From: Chitinophagaceae bacterium
Lineage (GTDB): Bacteria > Bacteroidota > Bacteroidia > Chitinophagales > Chitinophagaceae
Direction of reading: 5' to 3'
Length of the DNA stretch: 18,031 nt
Assembly: GCA_018061385.1 (NCBI GenBank)
Contig: JAGOUF010000004.1
Span: 1-18,031 of the forward strand
Shown here: piece after piece, positions 14,003-18,031 of the stretch
Numbering within the stretch: the first letter of the stretch is position 1
Layout of the letters: each line of letters opens with the position of its first letter
Program-made: the position numbers and the translations under genes
The notes under the pieces: model-generated
Database searches by the model: none
What the model was told of the DNA's origin: nothing
Seen by the model: only the letters and a program-made list of their open reading frames with translations

Positions 14003-15040
14003 CTATTGTAAAATAATTTTTTTGGATTCATACTTATTTGTTTCTCCTAAAATTCTTAAATAATAAATTCCTTTAGATAATCCAGATAAGTTGATTTGTT
14101 GAATATTGTTATTAATATTTATTATCTGTTTCACAACTTTTCCAGTAGCATCAATAACAATAATAGATTTTATTCGGGGGTATTGTATGTTAATAACGCC
14201 ATTACTTGGGTTGGGGTAAACCAATAAATTATTGGCAACTAAGGGTGCTGTGATTTTATTGGGTTGCTTTAACCTAATAAATTGCTTGCCTTGCCCGCCC
14301 CTTTGCATAGAAACGCCTTCGCAACTACTTTCAAAACTATTTATTTCGCCAGTTAGTGCATTAAATAAATTACGTACAGCATAAACGACCGTACCATATT
14401 TTACAGGGCATTGGTTGGCTAATTGCCATACTTGGTTTACATCTGGGCTCCAATTGGGGTCTTCATACATTTGCACCAACCAAGTAAAGTATTGTTGATA
14501 CGCTTCGTCTAAATTATTTTGATCGGGCCAAGTATCTAGTAACATTTTTACAATAGCTGTATCGCCCATTGCCATGTACTTACCAGCATAATAAATATAA
14601 TCTAAACTGCTCCACTGGCTATTATTAATAAATTGTTGTAAGCTACCACTCGATGTAACAAGCTCTGGGTTTTCTTTTAGCAATTGGTATAGTTGCTCTT
14701 GCATTACTAATAATCGGTCTTCTGCATCATCAGCAGGTAATAATACAGTGCCATCTGCAATTTCTTCTAGTAATTGCTGGCTTCTTCTGTAAGCAGTTGC
14801 ACCTAAACACCTTACACAAACACCATCGGGCTGTGTTGCATATAAAATGGTATTATCGGCTATGGAGTATTTAGCACCAGGGAGAGTAGTGTTTCCAGTA
14901 CCCCCATTCTCAGGGTCTAATTCAGCCACAGTATTACGCACCACAAGTTTAGATTTTGATGCCTCGCTATTATAAGAGTTAGTCATCCAATGCCCTTGGC
15001 TTTGCCAGTAGCTACTAGGAAATTCCCAACTATTTTTCAA
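14003..15040 (-). pseudogene. T9SS-secreted cargo protein, 5'-truncated remnant next to a hairpin repeat
   Basis: This is a 345-codon C-terminal part of a surface protein ending in a type A sorting domain (about residues 272-345: LLVYPNPSNGVINIQ, DATGKVVKQI, LSGLSKGIYYLRI, KKIILQ). The rest looks like the helical tail of a large cargo protein (LLEEIADGTVLL, LYQLLKENPELV). There is no signal peptide. The first codon in the frame is a TTG at 15040, and upstream the frame runs through both flanking hairpin repeats to a TAA at 15116-15118 with no ATG. The missing 5' part is not found between the transposase gene and infB. I therefore read it as a remnant cut by the repeat or RAYT arrival. Internal restart cannot give export without a signal. 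Confidence 0.75.
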
Positions 15041-15111
15041 GCCGTTGTTGGTATGGCAAAGCCTACCAACAAAAGATGTTTTCCGCCATTGTTGGTGTTC
15101 TTCACCAACAA
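15041..15111 (-). repeat. REP-like pair H2 + H1 downstream of the RAYT gene
   Basis: H2 (15045-15072) pairs TTGTTGGTATGGC with GCCTACCAACAA, and a bulged T interrupts the left arm. H1 (15089-15111) pairs TTGTTGGTG with CACCAACAA around a TTCTT loop. The bases just 5' on plus are GCCG and TTCCGCCA. The pair is in inverted orientation to the pair on the other side of the transposase gene, and lies 13 bases past its stop codon. Confidence 0.85.
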
Positions 15112-15123
15112 GAATTTACTTTA

Positions 15124-15639
15124 CTAAAACTCCCACTTTGTTATAAAATCCCATACCGCTTGTTCCGATTTATAATGCAATGCAGATGAATATTGATACT
15201 CTATTTCATTTGCTACAATTCCTGCTTTAACTGGGTTTTGGTGTACATAATTCATTTTTTGTTGCATTACCTCATTACTGTGTATTTCAATACTTAAAGC
15301 ATTTCTTTCCCAAATTTGATATTTTCTGTCTTGAGCACCAACATAAAAATAAGACAACACTTTTGGATGATTATTTCTTAACTCCTTCAACATCATTTGT
15401 GCTGTGTATTTCATAAACGATTGTTGTACTTTTTCCTTTTCTTCATTATTACCTATTCGCCAAATTACATGAATATGGTTGCTCATAATTACAAAAGCAA
15501 ATACTTCTATACGTTTTTCTTTTACCAAAAATCTTAAACTTTCTATTATAATATCTTTTAGTTTATCGGGCTTTAGTAAATGCTTCCATTCTAAAATAGT
15601 AGCTGTAAAAAAGTGTGGGTAATGTATTGGGTAATTCAT
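15124..15639 (-). CDS. REP-associated tyrosine transposase (RAYT, Y1_Tnp/IS200-like family)
   Basis: This is a 171-residue single-strand DNA nuclease of the HUH/Y1 type. The HxH metal motif is H55-I-H57 in VIMSNHIHVIW. The catalytic tyrosine is Y131 in MNYVHQNPVKAG, which lines up with Y115 of E. coli TnpA-REP by eye. Both key motifs are intact and the length is normal, so it looks active. RAYTs are domesticated relatives of IS200 transposases that cut at REP hairpins and are thought to spread them. This gene has no IS ends of its own but is flanked on both sides by GTTGGT hairpins, the usual RAYT/REP arrangement. The start at 15639 matches the family opening (MNYPIHYPHFFTATILEWK). No promoter box was found. 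Confidence 0.92.
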   Translation of the reverse strand: MNYPIHYPHFFTATILEWKHLLKPDKLKDIIIESLRFLVKEKRIEVFAFVIMSNHIHVIWRIGNNEEKEKVQQSFMKYTAQMMLKELRNNHPKVLSYFYVGAQDRKYQIWERNALSIEIHSNEVMQQKMNYVHQNPVKAGIVANEIEYQYSSALHYKSEQAVWDFITKWEF

Positions 15640-15680
15640 GAATTGAAATTAATTATTTTAACCATACAGTTCTAAAAATT

Positions 15681-15764
15681 TTGTTGGTGAGGAATACAAA
15701 TGATTATACGTATGTATATCACTAAAATTACATTGTTGGTAGGCTATGCCATACCAACAATGGC
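15681..15764 (+). repeat. REP-like composite (half H1 + H2) upstream of the RAYT gene
   Basis: The left part (TTGTTGGTGAGGAATAC) is the left arm and loop of H1. H2 (15733-15760) pairs TTGTTGGTAGGC with GCC-A-TACCAACAA around a TAT loop. It matches the copy at 12325-12410 over most of its length, with two bases more between the parts. On the minus strand, TGCCA lies directly 5' of the hairpin. Confidence 0.85.
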
Positions 15765-15778
15765 ATAAAAAGTATTCA

Positions 15779-15819
15779 TTAAAAAAGGTCAATCGTTTCT
15801 AACGATTGACCTTTTTTAA
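15779..15819 (-). terminator. Terminator of infB
   Basis: A perfect 18-bp stem (15779-15796 with 15802-15819) has a TTCTA loop. Its core is GGTCAATCGT, and the arms end in six A and six T, so it works as an intrinsic terminator 20 bases past the infB stop codon. Confidence 0.93.
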
Positions 15820-15838
15820 AAAGTAGTGAACGGTTATT

Positions 15839-18031
15839 TTATAATGTTCTTTTTATTTCTTCTTCTTCATAAGCAACAACAGTATCGCCTACTTGAATAT
15901 CAGTAAATCCTTTTACGGTTAACCCACACTCGTAGTTGTTGTTTACTTCTTTAACATCATCTTTAAAGCGTTTTAAGCTGCCCAATTCGGCATAAGCACC
16001 TTCTTGACGAGGGTACACCAAAATACCATCTCTATACACTTTAATTTTATGATCACGTTTAATTTTACCTTCGGTTACATAAGAGCCTGCAACAGTTGCT
16101 TTATCAAATTTGTACACTTCACGTATTTCTACAGTTGCTACTTCTTTCTCTTCAACTTTAGGTTCTAATAAACCTTCCATTGCACTCTTAATTTCTTCAA
16201 TGGCGTTGTAAATAATTGAGTATTGTTTAATTTGTACACCTTCGTTTTCAGCCAATTTATTGGCTTGTGAAGATGGACGAACGTTAAAGCCAATTAAAAT
16301 TGCATCTGATGCTGCTGCTAACAATACATCACTTTCTGATATTTGACCAACTGCTTTTAATACCACATTAATGGCAATTTCGCTGGTTGATAATTTTTGT
16401 AAACTATCGCTTAATGCTTCAACAGAACCATCCACATCACCTTTAATAATGATGTTTAATTCTTTAAAGTTTCCTAATGCCAAACGACGTCCAATTTCGT
16501 CTAAAGTAATGTGTTTTCTAGCTCTTAAGCCTTGTTCACGAGAAATTTGGGCACGTTTAGTAGATACATCTTTTGCATCAGATTCATCAGCATATACTTT
16601 AAACTTTTCTCCAGCTTGTGGTGCACCACTTAAACCTAAAATAACAACTGGTGTACTTGGTGGAGCTTCTGTTACACGTTGATTGCGTTCGTTAAACATG
16701 GCTTTTACTCTACCATAATATTGACCAGAAACTATAATATCGCCTTGTTTCAAAGTACCATTTTGTACTAAAATAGTGGCAACATAACCACGACCTTTAT
16801 CTAAAGAAGCTTCAATAATAGTACCTGAAGCTGCTTTTTGAGCATTGGCTTTTAGGTCTAACAATTCGGCTTCTAACAATATTTTCTCTAATAATAAATC
16901 TACATTTAACCCTTGTTTGGCACTTAATTCTTGGCTTTGGAATTTACCGCCCCAAGATTCTACCAAAATGTTCATTTGTGATAATTGCTCATAAATTTTT
17001 TGAGGGTTTGCACCATCTTTATCAATTTTATTTACTGCAAAAATCATTGGTACACTAGCAGCTTGAGCATGGCTGATGGCCTCTTTGGTTTGTGGCATTA
17101 CAGCATCATCTGCAGCTACAACGATTACTGCAATATCAGTTACTTTGGCACCTCTTGCTCTCATGGCAGTAAATGCTTCGTGACCAGGCGTATCTAAGAA
17201 CGTAATTCTTTTATTATCACTTAATTCTACTTCGTATGCACCAATATGTTGTGTAATACCTCCAGCTTCTCCAGCTACAACTTTTGCACTTCGTATATAG
17301 TCTAACAATGAAGTTTTACCATGATCTACGTGACCCATAATTGTAACAATTGGTGCACGACCACCTAAATCTTCTGGATTTTCTTCATCATCTTCTTCTT
17401 CATCATCAACATCTTCTACACTGGTAAAATCAACTTCAAAATCAAATTCGCTAGCCACCAATTCAATTACTTCTGCATCTAAACGTTGGTTAATAGAAAC
17501 CATTAAACCAAGGCTCATACACTTGCTAATTACATCGGTAAAGCTTACATCCATTAAGTTTGCCAATTCACTTACTGTTACAAACTCAGTTACTTGTAAC
17601 TTGTTATCGTCCATCGACATTCCTTCAGCAGCATCAGCAGCTTCTTGACGTTTTTCTCTACGATATTTAGCTTTTAAGCTTTTGCCTCTTCCACCACCAC
17701 CAGCCAATTTAGCTTGTGTTTCTTTAATTTTATCTTGAATTTCTTTTGCGTCAATTTCTTTATCATCTCTACGAACATCTCTTCCTCTATCATTTCTGCT
17801 GTTGCCTCTTGGTCCACCACCTGTTCTTCCACCACCTGGCCTACTTTGAGGTCCACCAGGCCCAGCTTTTTGAATGCCAATTCTGTTTTGTTGACCAGCA
17901 CCACTACCAGCTGCAGCAGGGCCTCTATCATCTTTTCTAAAATCTACATGTTGAATATTGCTGCCAGGTTTCTTATCTACGATAATGCGTTTGCGTTTTC
18001 TGTGTTCTTCTTTTGATCCTGGTTTTGGTCT
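15839..18031 (-). CDS. infB: Translation initiation factor IF-2, partial (N-terminus beyond window)
   Basis: This GTPase places initiator tRNA on the 30S subunit and promotes 50S joining. 730 codons are visible, and the frame is open to the right edge, so the start lies outside. Reading from the edge, the N-terminal part is basic and G/R-rich ([12 protein letters not shown], then [17 protein letters not shown]). It is followed by an IF2_N domain ([20 protein letters not shown]), an acidic linker ([14 protein letters not shown]), and the GTPase with G1 GHVDHGKT (nt 17312-17335), G3 DTPGHEAF and G4 NKID. Domains II to IV end in [15 protein letters not shown]. No in-frame stop interrupts it; the apparent internal start near 17707 is a TTG within the same frame and is not real. 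It is the last gene of its transcript here, with a strong terminator. Confidence 0.97.
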   Translation of the reverse strand, partial: RPKPGSKEEHRKRKRIIVDKKPGSNIQHVDFRKDDRGPAAAGSGAGQQNRIGIQKAGPGGPQSRPGGGRTGGGPRGNSRNDRGRDVRRDDKEIDAKEIQDKIKETQAKLAGGGGRGKSLKAKYRREKRQEAADAAEGMSMDDNKLQVTEFVTVSELANLMDVSFTDVISKCMSLGLMVSINQRLDAEVIELVASEFDFEVDFTSVEDVDDEEEDDEENPEDLGGRAPIVTIMGHVDHGKTSLLDYIRSAKVVAGEAGGITQHIGAYEVELSDNKRITFLDTPGHEAFTAMRARGAKVTDIAVIVVAADDAVMPQTKEAISHAQAASVPMIFAVNKIDKDGANPQKIYEQLSQMNILVESWGGKFQSQELSAKQGLNVDLLLEKILLEAELLDLKANAQKAASGTIIEASLDKGRGYVATILVQNGTLKQGDIIVSGQYYGRVKAMFNERNQRVTEAPPSTPVVILGLSGAPQAGEKFKVYADESDAKDVSTKRAQISREQGLRARKHITLDEIGRRLALGNFKELNIIIKGDVDGSVEALSDSLQKLSTSEIAINVVLKAVGQISESDVLLAAASDAILIGFNVRPSSQANKLAENEGVQIKQYSIIYNAIEEIKSAMEGLLEPKVEEKEVATVEIREVYKFDKATVAGSYVTEGKIKRDHKIKVYRDGILVYPRQEGAYAELGSLKRFKDDVKEVNNNYECGLTVKGFTDIQVGDTVVAYEEEEIKRTL

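Noticed and set aside
15041..15764. A complete insertion sequence with the RAYT as its transposase
   Set aside because: The flanks are inverted hairpin composites with unequal content that also occur alone elsewhere, and no target duplication is seen; a RAYT with REP repeats fits better.
17674..17931. An 85-codon minus-strand open frame overlapping the infB N-terminal region
   Set aside because: The infB frame is open across the same bases to the window edge and encodes the expected basic, G-rich N-terminus; the other frame is a low-complexity shadow.

Overview
The window looks like a chromosomal segment from a low-GC member of the phylum Bacteroidota. A Chitinophagales-like lineage is my best guess, but that is an inference. 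Three things support the phylum: promoter boxes of the Bacteroidota type (TAnnTTTG) lie in front of several genes, genes lack Shine-Dalgarno sequences, and two products end in the C-terminal sorting domain used by the type IX secretion system. No T9SS machinery genes, rRNA, tRNA or CRISPR array are visible.

Left part (1-6400): dnaX (minus; the end of its long form lies outside the window) carries an A11 run exactly where its frame ends. Isocitrate dehydrogenase (plus) follows, then a DUF418 membrane protein (minus), a KdnA-like PLP aminotransferase (minus) and a DsbA/FrnE-like thioredoxin-fold protein (plus). Strong hairpin terminators separate these units.

Middle (6421-10431): six minus-strand genes form one functional block, in transcription order MarR regulator, YhhW-type pirin, second pirin, YceI, DoxX and NADPH-dependent FMN reductase. 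A perfect 18-bp palindrome sits inside the marR promoter, and a near copy precedes the first pirin gene. This suggests one autoregulated regulon, plausibly for quinone, electrophile or redox stress. A SurA-like periplasmic chaperone gene lies upstream of it (10653-12014).

Right part (12015-15780) is repeat-rich and eroded. A 475-bp gene-free stretch is filled with nested inverted repeats. Two adjacent T9SS-cargo genes follow, one broken by an in-frame TGA and one lacking its 5' end. Next comes an intact REP-associated tyrosine transposase (RAYT) gene flanked on both sides by hairpin repeats, with more copies of the same hairpins in the 12.3-12.4 kb gap. A second, G-rich repeat family occurs between genes and also inside the T9SS-cargo coding sequence, where it is translated. 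The window ends in infB (minus), open to the right edge.

The most notable items are the dnaX slippage site, the RAYT/hairpin-repeat system with its conserved GCCR foot, the marR operator pair and the translated repeats.
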